A stretch of 64,000 bases of DNA from Halorarius halobius (GCF_024298865.1 NZ_CP101161.1:517227-581226), one strand, 5' to 3'. Counted from the first letter of the stretch, positions 42,682 to 52,863 are shown. A program made the numbers and translations. Notes: generated from the sequence alone by a model not told the origin.

Positions 42682-44046
42682 ATGAAGGTCTTCGGGTCGA
42701 GCGGGGTCCGCGGCGTCGCCAACGAGGAGGTGACGCCCGCGTTCGTCCACCGCGTGGCGCTCGCCGCCGGGTCGGTCTGGGACGCCGAGGCGGCCGCCGT
42801 CGCCCGCGACACCCGCACCACCGGGGAGATGCTGGCCGACAGCGCGGCCGCCGGCCTCGCCGCGACCGGGCGAGACGTCCACCGGCTCGGAGTCGTCCCC
42901 ACGCCGGGCGCACAGGCGTACGCCGAGCGGGCCGGCACGCCCGTCGTGATGATAACGGCGAGCCACAACCCGCCGGAGTACAACGGCGTGAAGCTCGTCG
43001 GCGGTGACGGCATCGAGCTATCGACCGGCGACCTCGAACGCGTCGAGGAGCGCCTGCTCGCGGACCGCTACGACGAGGCCCCGTGGGACGAGACGGGCGA
43101 CGCGACCCGCGTCGAGTCCGCCCGCCGCGAGTACGTCGAGGGACTGCTCGACGACGTCGACCGCGACCGCATCGCTGACGCCGACCTGACGGTGGCGCTG
43201 GACCCCGGCCACGGCGCCGGCTCGTTCACCTCCCCCGAGTTCTTCCGCGAGTTGGGCTGTCGAGTCGTCACCGTCAACAGCCAGCCCGACGGCCACTTCC
43301 CCGGGCGCGACCCCGAACCCGTTCCCGAGAACCTCGGTGACCTCGGCCGGCTCGTCCGCGCGACCGACGCCGACGTGGGCATCGCCCACGACGGCGACGC
43401 CGACCGCGCCATCTTCTTCGACGAGAGCGGCGAGTACGTCGAGGGCGACGCGACGCTGGCGGCGCTGGCGGCCGCGACGCTGGAGCCGGGCGACACAACC
43501 GTCTCGGCGGTCAACGTCTCACAGCGACTCGTCGACGTGGCCGACGAGCGAGAGGCGACTCTGGAGCTGACGCCCATCGGCTCGACGGACATCATCACCC
43601 ACATCCGGGAACTGCTCGCGGCCGGCGAGCACGTCCCCGTCGCCGGCGAGGGGAACGGCGGCGTCCTGTTTCCCGACTACCGGCTGGCCCGCGACGGCGC
43701 CTACACCGCCGCGGCGTTCCTCGAACTGCTGGCCGACGCGCCCGCAAGCGAGGTGGTCGCCCCGTACGACGGCTACGAGAACGTCCGCCGAAACCTCGCG
43801 TACGGGTCGGACGACGAGCGCGAGGCGATGCTGGCCGCCGCCGAGCGGTTCGCCGCCGACGCCGACGCGACGCCGACGACCATCGACGGCTACCGGCTCG
43901 ACTACGGCGACGCCTGGGTGCTCGCGCGCCCCTCCGGCACCGAACCCGTGGTCCGCGTGTACGCGGAGGCCCGCGACCGGAGCCGCGCAGAGGAACTCGC
44001 CGACGCGGTGACGGCGGCGCTGTCCGACGCCCGCGAAGACGCCTGA
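42682..44046 (+). CDS. glmM: Phosphoglucosamine mutase / phosphohexomutase
   Basis: The 454-residue protein has the four alpha-D-phosphohexomutase parts: the active-site TASHNP (Ser94 is the phosphorylated residue), the metal site DGDADR near residue 240, the sugar-binding GEGNGG region and the phosphate-binding RPSGTEP near the end. It likely converts glucosamine 6-phosphate to the 1-phosphate for UDP-GlcNAc; archaeal members may also act on glucose or mannose phosphates. An open frame continues upstream to 42532, but the ATG at 42682 begins the conserved domain. Its stop touches the convergent spondin gene. Confidence 0.9.
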   Translation: MKVFGSSGVRGVANEEVTPAFVHRVALAAGSVWDAEAAAVARDTRTTGEMLADSAAAGLAATGRDVHRLGVVPTPGAQAYAERAGTPVVMITASHNPPEYNGVKLVGGDGIELSTGDLERVEERLLADRYDEAPWDETGDATRVESARREYVEGLLDDVDRDRIADADLTVALDPGHGAGSFTSPEFFRELGCRVVTVNSQPDGHFPGRDPEPVPENLGDLGRLVRATDADVGIAHDGDADRAIFFDESGEYVEGDATLAALAAATLEPGDTTVSAVNVSQRLVDVADEREATLELTPIGSTDIITHIRELLAAGEHVPVAGEGNGGVLFPDYRLARDGAYTAAAFLELLADAPASEVVAPYDGYENVRRNLAYGSDDEREAMLAAAERFAADADATPTTIDGYRLDYGDAWVLARPSGTEPVVRVYAEARDRSRAEELADAVTAALSDAREDA

Positions 44047-44910
44047 CTACGACAGCCGCTCGACCTGAAGGACGGCGGCGGGTTCGTCCCAGTCGTACAC
44101 CTCGGGCGGGAGGTTGCCGACGCCGCTGATTCCGGGGTGGGGCGCGATGACGCCGTCCTCCGCGAGTTCGGGGTCGCTCTCGGCCGTCCCCTCGGGTTCG
44201 CCGCCGAGGATGAGCGTCTTCGCCGGCGGCACGAGGTCCGCGAACAGTTCGGTGTTCTGCTCGGTCCCCACGTCGTAGCCGTTGGCGTAGTACGTGTACG
44301 AGGCGTTGACCGCGTCCGGAAGCGGCACCGTGTCGAGGCCGACGATGCCGTCGTTCGTGGCGACCAGCATCGAGAGGAACGTGAGGTGGGTCGCGCTGGC
44401 GTCCGCGGACAGTTCGAGGCTCGCGTAGTACGGGTTGCCCGTGTCGCCGGGGTCGGCCTTCGGAACGAGCGGCGCGTCGCCCACCGCCGCCCCGCGGATG
44501 GCCTCGGTGCTCTCGACCAACTCGACCAGCGGCCCGAGGTCGCCGTTCTCGGCGACCTGCCGGGTCGGCTCGTTCGCCGGGTCGCCCACCGAGAACACCT
44601 CGACGCTCGGCCGGTGGGCCGCCACCGCCGGCGGCGTGAACGGCTGGCCGGAGGTGAGGTTCGTCACCGTCACGCGGTAGCGCCGGGCGCCGTCGCCGCC
44701 GTCGTCCCCGCCGTCGTCGTCGCCGCTCTCGTCGCCGTCTTCGGGGTCGTCGCTCTGCGTCGCCACCGCGCCACCGGCGAGCGCGACGCCACCCAGCGTC
44801 GCGCCCCCGAGGCCGAGCGCGTCGCGTCGCGTGACCGGGAACTCGTGGGGCCCGTCGTCTCGGTCGGTCGGTCGCTCCTCCGTCTCGGTCGTGTCGTCTG
44901 GGTCGGTCAT
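44047..44910 (-). CDS. Exported spondin-domain protein
   Basis: The 287-residue protein has a Tat-like signal (VTRRDALGLGGATLGGVALAGG), a very acidic Asp/Gly linker and a spondin N-type domain (about 75-287) with RYRVTVTNLTSGQPFTPP and ANGYDVGTEQNTE. Spondin domains are best known from animal matrix proteins; in microbes they are thought to sit at the cell surface. Function here unknown. Its own promoter is likely in the 156 bases upstream. Confidence 0.85.
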   Translation of the reverse strand: MTDPDDTTETEERPTDRDDGPHEFPVTRRDALGLGGATLGGVALAGGAVATQSDDPEDGDESGDDDGGDDGGDGARRYRVTVTNLTSGQPFTPPAVAAHRPSVEVFSVGDPANEPTRQVAENGDLGPLVELVESTEAIRGAAVGDAPLVPKADPGDTGNPYYASLELSADASATHLTFLSMLVATNDGIVGLDTVPLPDAVNASYTYYANGYDVGTEQNTELFADLVPPAKTLILGGEPEGTAESDPELAEDGVIAPHPGISGVGNLPPEVYDWDEPAAVLQVERLS

Positions 44911-45066
44911 GGCCGTCCGAGGGTGCGGACCACGGGCTCTTCGTTATGACAGCGGTAGCGTCGGGTAACGTCGGCGTTGTCGCGGTACGGACCCGAGAAA
45001 CTGCGGACTAAGCCGGCCGTAGTCGGCGATAACGCGGCCGTAGCGCGCCGGATGTCGGGCTTACTG

Positions 45067-46191
45067 CTACGGCTCCGGCGCCGAGTCGAGCGCGTCGCAG
45101 AGTCGCTCGCGGGCCGCCCGACGGCGGGCGAGGCGCTCGTCGACGTCGCCCGCGGCGAGGCGGTCCCGCTCCTCGGCGTCCAGTTCATCGTTCGCCTCGG
45201 CGGCGGCCCGCAGTCGCGCGTAGTCGGTCGACTCCGGGAGCGACCGGACCGTCCGGAGCGCCGACAGCACCGACTCGTCGGCGAACCGGTTGCAGACCGA
45301 GGCGTACTCCTTGCACTCGTAGCGGAGCGTCTCCGCGGCCGGCGGCGGGAACGCGACGGAGAGCGGCCCGGCGTCGAGGTTCCGCAGGTAGGTGGTGTTG
45401 GTGGCGACGTGGCGTTTCAGGTCGCCCGGTTCGTCGACGTAATGCGAGAGCTTCTCCGCGGAGTAGTCGGCGTACTCCAGTAGCGTCGAGATGGACTCCT
45501 CGCCGGCGGGCGTCTCCCGCAGGTAGGTCGCCAGCCGCGTCGGCGGGTCACGGAACTCGACCAGCGGGTAGGAGTCGGCCGCCTCGACCACGTCGAGCAC
45601 CTCCCGGGCCGACGCCTCCCGTTTGAACGCCCGGAACGCCTCCCCGACGGCGTCGTTGTACGCCTCGATGGGGTCGCGGAGCCGCCCGACCGGTGCGTCG
45701 AGGTCCACGTCCGCGAGTTCCTGCAGGCGTTCGAGCCGGTCGATGTCGTCGTCGAGTGCCGACACCTGCGACCACGCGTCGCTCCGCGCCTCCCGGAGCA
45801 GGGCCTGGGCGGCCTCCCACTCCACGAGCAGGTCGGCGTACTCGCGGGCCGGGTCGAGCAACTCGCGGGCACGGTCGAAGTCCGACGAGGAGAGCCGCTT
45901 CTTGTGGATGGCCTCGTCGGCCGCCTCGAAGGCGTCGTAGGCGGGCACGGCGTCGTCGAGGTCGTCGACGTGGTCCGCGACGGCCTCCTGGAACTCGATG
46001 TACGCCTCGAACCCGGACCCGGTCGCGGACTCCTCGTGGTCGTCGAGCAGGCGGTGGAACGTCCGGAACGCGCCCGTCGTCTTGCGGACCGCGCTCTCGC
46101 CGCCCGCCTCCTCGACCTGCTCGCGAACGCGCTCGTACTCGTCGGCGGCCCGCTCTAGGGCCGCCCGCGCGCGCCGCGGCTCACTCGTCAT
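45067..46191 (-). CDS. DUF7118-like helical protein, unknown
   Basis: The 374-residue soluble protein is almost wholly helical, with many Glu/Arg heptad-like repeats ([23 protein letters not shown]). It has a family-like middle stretch ([23 protein letters not shown]) with Cys residues. I remember it as a conserved haloarchaeal family (DUF7118); function unknown. Its first 11 bases overlap the end of hisI, so the two are translated from one message. Possibly coiled-coil scaffold. Confidence 0.75.
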   Translation of the reverse strand: MTSEPRRARAALERAADEYERVREQVEEAGGESAVRKTTGAFRTFHRLLDDHEESATGSGFEAYIEFQEAVADHVDDLDDAVPAYDAFEAADEAIHKKRLSSSDFDRARELLDPAREYADLLVEWEAAQALLREARSDAWSQVSALDDDIDRLERLQELADVDLDAPVGRLRDPIEAYNDAVGEAFRAFKREASAREVLDVVEAADSYPLVEFRDPPTRLATYLRETPAGEESISTLLEYADYSAEKLSHYVDEPGDLKRHVATNTTYLRNLDAGPLSVAFPPPAAETLRYECKEYASVCNRFADESVLSALRTVRSLPESTDYARLRAAAEANDELDAEERDRLAAGDVDERLARRRAARERLCDALDSAPEP

Positions 46192-46549
46192 CGTACACGT
46201 CGTCGGGGTCGAACACCCGCTCGCCGACCGTCTCCCCTTCGACGGTCCGGTGGAAACACGAGCGGTAGCCGGTGTGACAGGCGCCGGCCGTCTGGTCCAC
46301 GAGATAGAGGAGCGAGTCGGCGTCGCAGTCGACGCGCACCTCCTCGATTTCCTGGGTGTGGCCCGACGAGCCGCCCTTCTTCCACAGTTCGTCGCGCGAC
46401 CGGGAGTAGTAGTGGGCGTACCCAGTCTCGCGGGTCCGCGCCAGCGCCTCCCGGTCGACGTACGCCAGCATCAACACCTCGCCGGAGTCGGCGTCCTGTG
46501 CGACGGCGGGGACGAGCCCGTCGTCGCCGAAGTCGACGTCCACGGTCAT
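46181..46549 (-). CDS. hisI: Phosphoribosyl-AMP cyclohydrolase
   Basis: The 122-residue protein is a stand-alone HisI with [27 protein letters not shown], the metal-binding [12 protein letters not shown] and the zinc Cys residues of [11 protein letters not shown]. It opens the purine ring of phosphoribosyl-AMP, step three of histidine synthesis. Not fused to HisE. hisB and hisA are at 50 and 53.5 kb on the same strand, but not in one operon. Confidence 0.96.
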   Translation of the reverse strand: MTVDVDFGDDGLVPAVAQDADSGEVLMLAYVDREALARTRETGYAHYYSRSRDELWKKGGSSGHTQEIEEVRVDCDADSLLYLVDQTAGACHTGYRSCFHRTVEGETVGERVFDPDDVYDDE

Positions 46550-46591
46550 ACGCGGACGGACGGTGGGGTCGCGGATAGGCCTTCTGTCGCC

Positions 46592-47647
46592 TCACGGCAC
46601 CAGCCCGACGAGCCGCATCGCCGCGTACAGCAGGTCGCCGTACGTCAGCGCCACCACCAGCCCCACGAACATCGGGACGATGAACGGCAGGCCGGGCGTC
46701 ATCCACACCGACTCATCGCTCGTGACCACCTCCAGTCCCTCGCGGAGGCCCTCGGGCGTGGTGCCGTAGGCGTCGCCGTCCAGTTCGGCGAGGAACGCCG
46801 CCGCTCCCCACTCGTCCGTGGGCGTCTCGGTGGCCGGCGCGTCGGCCGTCCCGGTCTCCGCCCGAGAGTCGTCGACGCGCGTCCCGCCGTCGGCCACGGG
46901 CGGCCCGTCGGCGAGCGCGCCGTCGCCGGGGTCGCCGCGCTCCTCGGCCGGCGGGAGCGAGTCGGGGTCGCGGTAGCGGTCAGGGGCCGCACGGAGGTCC
47001 GACAGCGTCAGCCCCCGCCACCGGAGATACATCCGGAGGGCGTCGAGGTCGAGCCCCGAGCGAGTGAACCCGTCGGGCGTCTCCAGCAGGCTCCCGTACT
47101 CGGTGGCGATGTCCTCGACGGGGACCGGCTTCCCGACGAACATCGCGGGCGAGCGATGGCCCGCGACGGCGTTGCGCGCCGCCAGCACCACCGGGTACGC
47201 GAGTCCGACGAGCACCGTGTTCGAGACGATGGTGAGCGAGAACACGCCCAGCGGCGGCCGGACGAGCGGCAACACCTCGCCCGGCAGGAAGAACTGCGGG
47301 AACTCCGGGAACAGCAACGCCAGCACCATCATCGCCTTCGCGTCGGCGCCGCCGAAGCCGCCGAGCCGCCAGAACAGGTAGCCCAGCGGCGCGACGATGC
47401 CGACGCTGACGGCGACGTGGACGGCGAACAACTGCTGGCGGTACGGGTCCGCCGACAGCACCTGCAGACCGTCGAGCGCGAGCGCGAGCAGGCCCACGGC
47501 AACGAGCGGGAGCCACGTCTCGTTTGGCACCCGCCGGGTCGCCACGTCGCGGTAGGCGGCCCACGCGAACACGGGGACGGCGAGCAGACGGAGCAGGTCC
47601 GCGAGCGGGCTCGACACCAGCGTCTCGACGGCCGACACCGATTGCAC
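46592..47647 (-). CDS. Archaeal prepilin peptidase (A24 family)
   Basis: The 351-residue membrane protein has the two catalytic Asp motifs of the family: AYRDVATRRVPNE near residue 30 and GGADAKAMM near 95. About five helices form the core. A long acidic soluble loop (about 215-310) precedes a last helix pair. It cleaves type III signal peptides of pilins or archaellins at the inner membrane face. No pilin genes are nearby. The GTG at 47647 is the chosen start; a second GTG at 47638 is possible. Confidence 0.85.
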   Translation of the reverse strand: MQSVSAVETLVSSPLADLLRLLAVPVFAWAAYRDVATRRVPNETWLPLVAVGLLALALDGLQVLSADPYRQQLFAVHVAVSVGIVAPLGYLFWRLGGFGGADAKAMMVLALLFPEFPQFFLPGEVLPLVRPPLGVFSLTIVSNTVLVGLAYPVVLAARNAVAGHRSPAMFVGKPVPVEDIATEYGSLLETPDGFTRSGLDLDALRMYLRWRGLTLSDLRAAPDRYRDPDSLPPAEERGDPGDGALADGPPVADGGTRVDDSRAETGTADAPATETPTDEWGAAAFLAELDGDAYGTTPEGLREGLEVVTSDESVWMTPGLPFIVPMFVGLVVALTYGDLLYAAMRLVGLVP

Positions 47648-47817
47648 ACCCCTACTGGCCGGGCGACCGTACAAGAGGTTTCGGTCGCCGGGGGCAGTGG
47701 TTTTCGGCACTGCCGGCGCCGTCGGCCGTCGATGCGCGTCGACGCCCCGGACCCGGCGACGCGCTACCGTGACCCCCGGGCCGATGCCGTTTTCACGCGC
47801 GCCGTCAATCACCCCCC

Positions 47818-48447
47818 ATGCGCCAGCTCTCCGGCTGTGATTTCTGTGGCGGCACGGCAAGCGGCACGTTCGAGGTCCTCCCTCCGGAGCACGACCCCGA
47901 GGGCGACGGCAAGCGGATGCTTCTCTGTGACCACTGCCGGGACGCGCTCGCGTCCATCCTCGACCCCCTGCTCGATTCGACGGGCGCGGCCGACGTGGAG
48001 CCCCGGGACGTGGAGCCGGAGGTGGGTGCGACCGGCGCACCTGCCGACGGGGCAGACCCCGACGACGGCCCCGTCAGCGCCACGGAGGCGACCGGCGACC
48101 CCGGCCGCGGCGACGCCGTGGACGCCGGCGACGACGCGTCCGACTCGGGACCGGACGCCGACGCGCCCGACGCGGGCGCTGACTCGGCCGAGTCTGACGG
48201 CGCCGCGGACCCGGGCGACGCCGAGATGGCGTCGACGGGCGCGGGCTCCTCGTCGCGCGTGCCGAAGGGGTACCGGAAGGTGCTCCGGTTCCTCGAGAAC
48301 CGCGAGTTCCCCATCGAGCGGACCGAGGCCGTCGAGATGACCGCCGACGCGTACGGACTCGACGAGGAGGCGGTCGACGCGGCCATCGAGCACGCCGTCA
48401 GCCACGGGCGCCTCAAGGCGTACGACGGCGAACTCCGCCGGGCCTGA
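47818..48447 (+). CDS. Zinc-ribbon protein with acidic linker and wHTH-like end
   Basis: The 209-residue protein has two CxxC pairs (Cys7/Cys10 and Cys37/Cys40) forming a zinc ribbon. A highly acidic, Asp/Ala/Gly-rich low-complexity linker (about 55-145) follows, then a C-terminal helical domain (GYRKVLRFLENREFPIERTEAVEMTADAYGLDEEAVDAAIEHAV) that looks like a small winged helix. Known to me only as a hypothetical haloarchaeal protein; nucleic-acid binding is likely. Confidence 0.75.
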   Translation: MRQLSGCDFCGGTASGTFEVLPPEHDPEGDGKRMLLCDHCRDALASILDPLLDSTGAADVEPRDVEPEVGATGAPADGADPDDGPVSATEATGDPGRGDAVDAGDDASDSGPDADAPDAGADSAESDGAADPGDAEMASTGAGSSSRVPKGYRKVLRFLENREFPIERTEAVEMTADAYGLDEEAVDAAIEHAVSHGRLKAYDGELRRA

Positions 48448-48494
48448 ACAATCGCCCACCACATTATTGCATCCGGCGGATAAACGGTGAGGCT

Positions 48495-49877
48495 ATGCGC
48501 CCGCCCGAGCGGTGTACGGCGCTGCTCGACCACGCGCAGGACATCTTCTTCGTACTGTCGCCGGGCGGGGAGATACGGTTCGCCAACGCGGCCGTCGAGC
48601 GGCTCCTCGGCTACGAGCCCGCCGACCTCCTCGGCGAGGACGCGTTCGAGTACGTCCATCCCGCCGACCGGACGAAGACGCGCCAGACGTTCGCTCATCT
48701 CGTGGTCAGCGAGGGGGCCGTCGGCGAGGTGACCCACCGCACCTACGCGGCCGACGGCTCGTGCGTGTGGCTCGAGAGCCGGATGGAGGGGTCGGCGCTC
48801 CCCGACCTGAACGGCTACGTCGTCAGTTCCCGGGACGTGACCGGCCGGAAGGAGGCCGAACGCGAGCGGGAGGTGACCCGGTCGCGGCTCCAGGAAATCG
48901 CCGCCAGCACCGACGACGTGCTGTGGATGTTCTCGGCCGACTGGGAGGACCTGCTGTTCGTCAACGACGCCTACGAGGACATCTGGGGTCGCTCGGTCGA
49001 AGAACTGTACGAGAACCCGAGCACGTTCCTCGAGGACGTCCACCCGGAGGACCGCGAGCGGGTCCACGAGGCGATGGCCCGGGTGTCGGCCGGTGAGCGC
49101 GCCGAGGTGGAGTACCGCATCGACGCCGAACCGGCGGGGAGCCGGTGGGTCTGGGTGAAGGGCGCGCCCGTCTACGAGGACGGCGAGGTCGCCCGCATCG
49201 TCGGGTTCACGCGCGACGTGACCGACCGCCGCCGCCGCGAGCGGCAGTTGCGGGTGATGGACCGGCTGTTGCGTCACAACCTCCGCAACGACATGAACGT
49301 CGTCCTCGGTCACGCGGAGATAGCCAACGAGCACGGTGACGAGCAGGTGTCCGAGAGCATGGAGCGGGTCGTGGAGACGGTCGAGGGACTGCTATCGACG
49401 GCCGCGAAGAGCCGGGAGATACTCCGGGTGCTGTCGACGCCGTCGGAGCGGCGCCGCGTCGACGTCGCTTCGGTCGTCCGCGACGCCGTCGAGACGGTGC
49501 GCGAGACGTACCCGGCGACGACGGTCGAGCTGTCGGTGCCCGAACGTCTCGAGCTGTCGACGGCGCCGGAGCTGGAGCTGGCGATCGAGGAACTGCTCGA
49601 CAACGCCGTCAGACACGCCGGAACCGACGCGCCGACCGTGTCGCTCGCGGTCGAGCGGCGCGACGACACCGTCGTGATAGCGGTGACCGACCCGGGACCG
49701 CCCATCCCGGACAACGAGTTCGAGATGCTGTTCGAGGGACGCGCGAGCGACGTCAACCACGGCACCGGGATGGGGCTGTGGGTCGTCTACTGGGTCGTCG
49801 ACCTCGCCGACGGCGACCTCTCGTTCGACCGGGGGGACGGCGGCAACCGCGTCGTCGTCACGCTCCCCGACCGCTGA
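48495..49877 (+). CDS. PAS-domain sensor histidine kinase
   Basis: The 460-residue protein has two PAS domains (about 10-115 and 130-250), a HisKA-type segment with the phospho-acceptor His261 in RLLRHNLRNDMNVV, and a HATPase domain with N-box ELLDNAVRH, G1 DPGPPIPDNE and G2 GTGMGLWVV. No membrane helix, so it is cytoplasmic and senses an internal signal such as redox, a ligand or light. No response regulator is next to it; one receiver protein lies at 61.6 kb. Confidence 0.93.
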   Translation: MRPPERCTALLDHAQDIFFVLSPGGEIRFANAAVERLLGYEPADLLGEDAFEYVHPADRTKTRQTFAHLVVSEGAVGEVTHRTYAADGSCVWLESRMEGSALPDLNGYVVSSRDVTGRKEAEREREVTRSRLQEIAASTDDVLWMFSADWEDLLFVNDAYEDIWGRSVEELYENPSTFLEDVHPEDRERVHEAMARVSAGERAEVEYRIDAEPAGSRWVWVKGAPVYEDGEVARIVGFTRDVTDRRRRERQLRVMDRLLRHNLRNDMNVVLGHAEIANEHGDEQVSESMERVVETVEGLLSTAAKSREILRVLSTPSERRRVDVASVVRDAVETVRETYPATTVELSVPERLELSTAPELELAIEELLDNAVRHAGTDAPTVSLAVERRDDTVVIAVTDPGPPIPDNEFEMLFEGRASDVNHGTGMGLWVVYWVVDLADGDLSFDRGDGGNRVVVTLPDR

Positions 49878-49878
49878 C

Positions 49879-50466
49879 TCAGAGTTCGCCCTTCGTGCTC
49901 GGGGTGTCCGAGCGCCGGTCGTCGAGTCGGGTCGCGTCGTCGAGGGCTCGCGCCGCCGACTTGAACAGCGCCTCCACCTCGTGGTGGGCGTTCTGCCCGT
50001 CGACGGCGGCGTGAAGCGTCACGTCCGCGTGCATCGCGAACGACTCCCAGAAGTGGCGGGCCATGTCGCTGGTGAACTCCCCGACCGTCGGCTGTGAGAA
50101 CGCGCCGTCCCACTGGAAGTAGGGGCGCCCGGAGATGTCCAGGACGACCGAGGCGACGGCCTCGTCGAGCGGGACGCGCCGGTCGGCGTACCGCGTGATG
50201 GCGCGCTTCTCGCCCAGCGCCTCCGCGAACGCCTCGCCGAGCGTAATGGCGACGTCCTCGACGGTGTGGTGGTCGTCGATGGCGAGGTCGCCGTCACACC
50301 GGACGGTGAGGTCGAACAGGCCGTGTTTGGCGAACGATTCGAGCATGTGGTCGAAGAAACCGACGCCCGTGTCGACGGTGGCGTCGCCGTCGCCGTCGAC
50401 GTCGACGGTCACCTCGATGTCGGTCTCGGCCGTCTCCCGTGTCACGGCGGCCGTGCGGTCGCTCAT
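49879..50466 (-). CDS. hisB: Imidazoleglycerol-phosphate dehydratase
   Basis: The 195-residue stand-alone HisB has the metal-binding FFDHMLESF and [16 protein letters not shown], and the repeat [12 protein letters not shown]. It converts imidazole glycerol phosphate to imidazole acetol phosphate, with no fused phosphatase. Start at the ATG at 50466; an extra 24-base extension upstream lacks support. Confidence 0.97.
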   Translation of the reverse strand: MSDRTAAVTRETAETDIEVTVDVDGDGDATVDTGVGFFDHMLESFAKHGLFDLTVRCDGDLAIDDHHTVEDVAITLGEAFAEALGEKRAITRYADRRVPLDEAVASVVLDISGRPYFQWDGAFSQPTVGEFTSDMARHFWESFAMHADVTLHAAVDGQNAHHEVEALFKSAARALDDATRLDDRRSDTPSTKGEL

Positions 50467-50539
50467 ATCCCCCCCTGTGGGCGCTCGCACAAGCCCGTTT
50501 CGGGGGAAGCTACTCGTGGCATCCCTGCGTCGTGTCGGT

Positions 50540-51343
50540 ATGGTCCAGCCGCCCTCCCTCCCCGAGTCGCGCGCCCGGCAGGCGGCGCTCGGTCTCGCCG
50601 TCGGCCTGCTGGTCGTCGCCGGCCTGCAACTCGCCGACCCCGGCTACCCGCCGGCGGACGACCCGCCGACCGACCTCGACGGCCCCGCCGCGGCCCTCGC
50701 GGACGCGATGCGGACGACCGAATCGACAAGTCACGTCCAGCGCGAGGCCCGCGAGGGGTGGAACGCGTCGACCGACGCGTGGGGCACCGCGGCCGACGAC
50801 TACGCGCGGATGGCCTACGAACCCGGCGACAGCGAACTCGTCACCGCCGGGTTCCAGCCGAGGCCGCCCGGCGCCGACCCGCGGTGGGTGAGCTACACGA
50901 CCGGCGACGCCCAGTGGACGCGGCTCACCGCCGACGGCGGTTGGGAACTCCGGCGTGCCGGCACGACGTACGCCGACGTGACGGCGTTCGAGACCGGCGC
51001 GCTGGCGAACGCCACAGTCTCCCGTCGCGCCACCGCGAACGGCACCGTCGTCTACGACCTGCACAACGAGACCGCGCCGATAACGACCGTCGTCGGCGAG
51101 CCGTTCACCGACCGTGGTGAGCCCCGCGTGACCGTCAGCGTCGACGCCGACACGGGGCTGGTCGAGCGCGTCCGCATCGTGCGCCCGCCTTCGGCAAACG
51201 AGTCGCCGTCGGCGGTCCGACTGACCATCCGCTACGAGCGGTACGGCGACACGACGGTCGAGCGGCCCGACGGCGTGCCGCGGGTCAGCCCGGGCCTCCT
51301 GCTCCGCGACCTGCTTCACGGGCCGGTGTTCTCGCCGGGGTGA
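50540..51343 (+). CDS. Membrane-anchored extracytoplasmic protein, unknown
   Basis: The 267-residue protein has one N-terminal membrane helix (about 14-30) and a beta-rich outer part with Asn-Ala-Thr and Asn-Glu-Thr glycosylation-like sites. The repeats [17 protein letters not shown] and [17 protein letters not shown] resemble the LolA/outer-membrane lipoprotein-sorting-like beta-fold seen in other haloarchaeal proteins (weak). Its stop touches the convergent tryptophanase gene. Confidence 0.65.
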   Translation: MVQPPSLPESRARQAALGLAVGLLVVAGLQLADPGYPPADDPPTDLDGPAAALADAMRTTESTSHVQREAREGWNASTDAWGTAADDYARMAYEPGDSELVTAGFQPRPPGADPRWVSYTTGDAQWTRLTADGGWELRRAGTTYADVTAFETGALANATVSRRATANGTVVYDLHNETAPITTVVGEPFTDRGEPRVTVSVDADTGLVERVRIVRPPSANESPSAVRLTIRYERYGDTTVERPDGVPRVSPGLLLRDLLHGPVFSPG

Positions 51344-52687
51344 CTACGCCACTGGCTCCAACTCCGCCGAGAAGTGGCGTAGCTCCTCCATCGGCGGCTC
51401 CCACGTCACCTCCAGACCGACGTACTCGTCGGCCTTCTCGCGGACGGTGGCGGCCGTCTCCGCGACGTGTTCGAGATGTTCGCGCCAGTACGTCCGTCGT
51501 GGGAGCGCCAGCCGGACGAACTCCGGGCGGTCGGCGTCGGGGAACGCGAAGGAGCCGAGTTCGACGGCGCGGACGCCACCCTCCCGGTACAGCTCACAGA
51601 CGAACCGCTGGCCGGGGAACTGGTCGGCCGGAATCTGCGGGAACATCTCGGCGGCGTCGACGTACACCGCGTGGCCGCCGGTGGGCGTGACGATGGGCAC
51701 ACCGCGCTCGGCGAGCAGGCCCCCGAGGGTGGCGACCTGCTCGACGCGCTCCTGCACGTACGGCGGTTCGACCGCCTCCCGGAGACCGACGGCCATCGCC
51801 TCCAGGTCCCGGCCCGCGAGACCGCCGTACGTGGGAAAGCCCTCGTAGAGGATGGCCCGCTGTTTGCACCGCTCGAACAGGTCGGCGTCGCGGACGCCGA
51901 CGAAGCCGCCGATGTTTGAGAGGGCGTCCTTCTTCCCGCTCATCGTGATGGCGTCGGCGTGGGATAGCTGTTCGCGGGCGATATCCGCCAGCGGGGCGTC
52001 GGCGTACTCGGCCTCCCGGGTCTTGATGAAGTGGGCGTTCTCCGCGAACCGGCAGGCGTCGATGACGAACAGGGCGTCGATTTCCTCGGCGAACGCCGCC
52101 GTCTCGCGGACGTTCGCCATCGACACCGGCTGGCCGGCCGCGGAGTTGTTCGTGATGGTGAGTACGACCACGGGGATGGCGTCGCGGCCGTACTCCTCGA
52201 CGGTCTCCCAGCCGGCCTCGATGGAGAAGTTGCCGGCGAACTGGCCGGACTCGCCGGCGGACCACGGCGCCTCGACGGGGCAGTCGACGGCGTCGGCACC
52301 CTGATTGGCGACGTGGGCCCGCGTCGTGTCGAAGTGGGTGTTGTTCAACACGGCGTCGCCCTCCTCGAGGAGCGTGCCGAACAGGACGTTCTCGGCGCCC
52401 CGGCCCTGGTGGGTCGGGACGACGCGGTCGAACCCCATCACCTCCGCGACCGCCTCCCGGAACCGCTGGAACGAGCGGGAGCCGGCGTACGACTCGTCGC
52501 CGCGCATCAGCCCGGCCCACTGGGCGTCGCTCATCGTGCCGGTGCCGGAGTCGGTCAACAGGTCGACGAACACGTCCTCGCTGGCGAGGTTGAAGACGTT
52601 GTGGCCGGCCGCGTCGAGCGCGGCCCCCCGGTCGTCCCGCGGGGGCAGGTGGATGGGCTCGACCGCCTTGGCCTTGTACGAGCGCAT
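51344..52687 (-). CDS. tnaA: Tryptophanase / beta-eliminating lyase
   Basis: The 447-residue PLP enzyme matches tryptophanase in length and motifs: an early GTGTMSDAQWAGLMRGDESYAGSRS-type region, PTHQGRGAEN, the Lys-containing MSGKKDALSNIGGF (Schiff base) and late GGHAVYVDA. It would cleave tryptophan to indole, pyruvate and ammonia, or tyrosine if it is a tyrosine phenol-lyase; the two are hard to separate by eye. Cytoplasmic. No transporter gene beside it. Confidence 0.88.
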   Translation of the reverse strand: MRSYKAKAVEPIHLPPRDDRGAALDAAGHNVFNLASEDVFVDLLTDSGTGTMSDAQWAGLMRGDESYAGSRSFQRFREAVAEVMGFDRVVPTHQGRGAENVLFGTLLEEGDAVLNNTHFDTTRAHVANQGADAVDCPVEAPWSAGESGQFAGNFSIEAGWETVEEYGRDAIPVVVLTITNNSAAGQPVSMANVRETAAFAEEIDALFVIDACRFAENAHFIKTREAEYADAPLADIAREQLSHADAITMSGKKDALSNIGGFVGVRDADLFERCKQRAILYEGFPTYGGLAGRDLEAMAVGLREAVEPPYVQERVEQVATLGGLLAERGVPIVTPTGGHAVYVDAAEMFPQIPADQFPGQRFVCELYREGGVRAVELGSFAFPDADRPEFVRLALPRRTYWREHLEHVAETAATVREKADEYVGLEVTWEPPMEELRHFSAELEPVA

Positions 52688-52856
52688 ATCCGGACCAGCG
52701 GGTCGAGCGCCTTAGTCTCGCCCCGGGCAGGCCCGTACACGAGCGTCCGAAGCTGTCCGTCCCTCGCCGGACGCCGACAGCGATGGACGGGCGCGTGGGG
52801 CGACGGCCGCCGCCCGCCCGGGCGCGTGACGCCCGACGTGCGGCCGTCTGACGAGG

Positions 52857-52863
52857 GTTTACC
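52857..52863 (+). promoter_or_regulatory. TATA box of the small gene at 52889
   Basis: GTTTACC lies 26-32 bases before the ATG and supports the short gene. Confidence 0.45.

Noticed and set aside
45001..45066. Repeated CGGCCGTAG copies near the end of the DUF7118-like gene
   Set aside because: The two nine-base copies are short and GC-rich, with no promoter or hairpin logic; likely chance.
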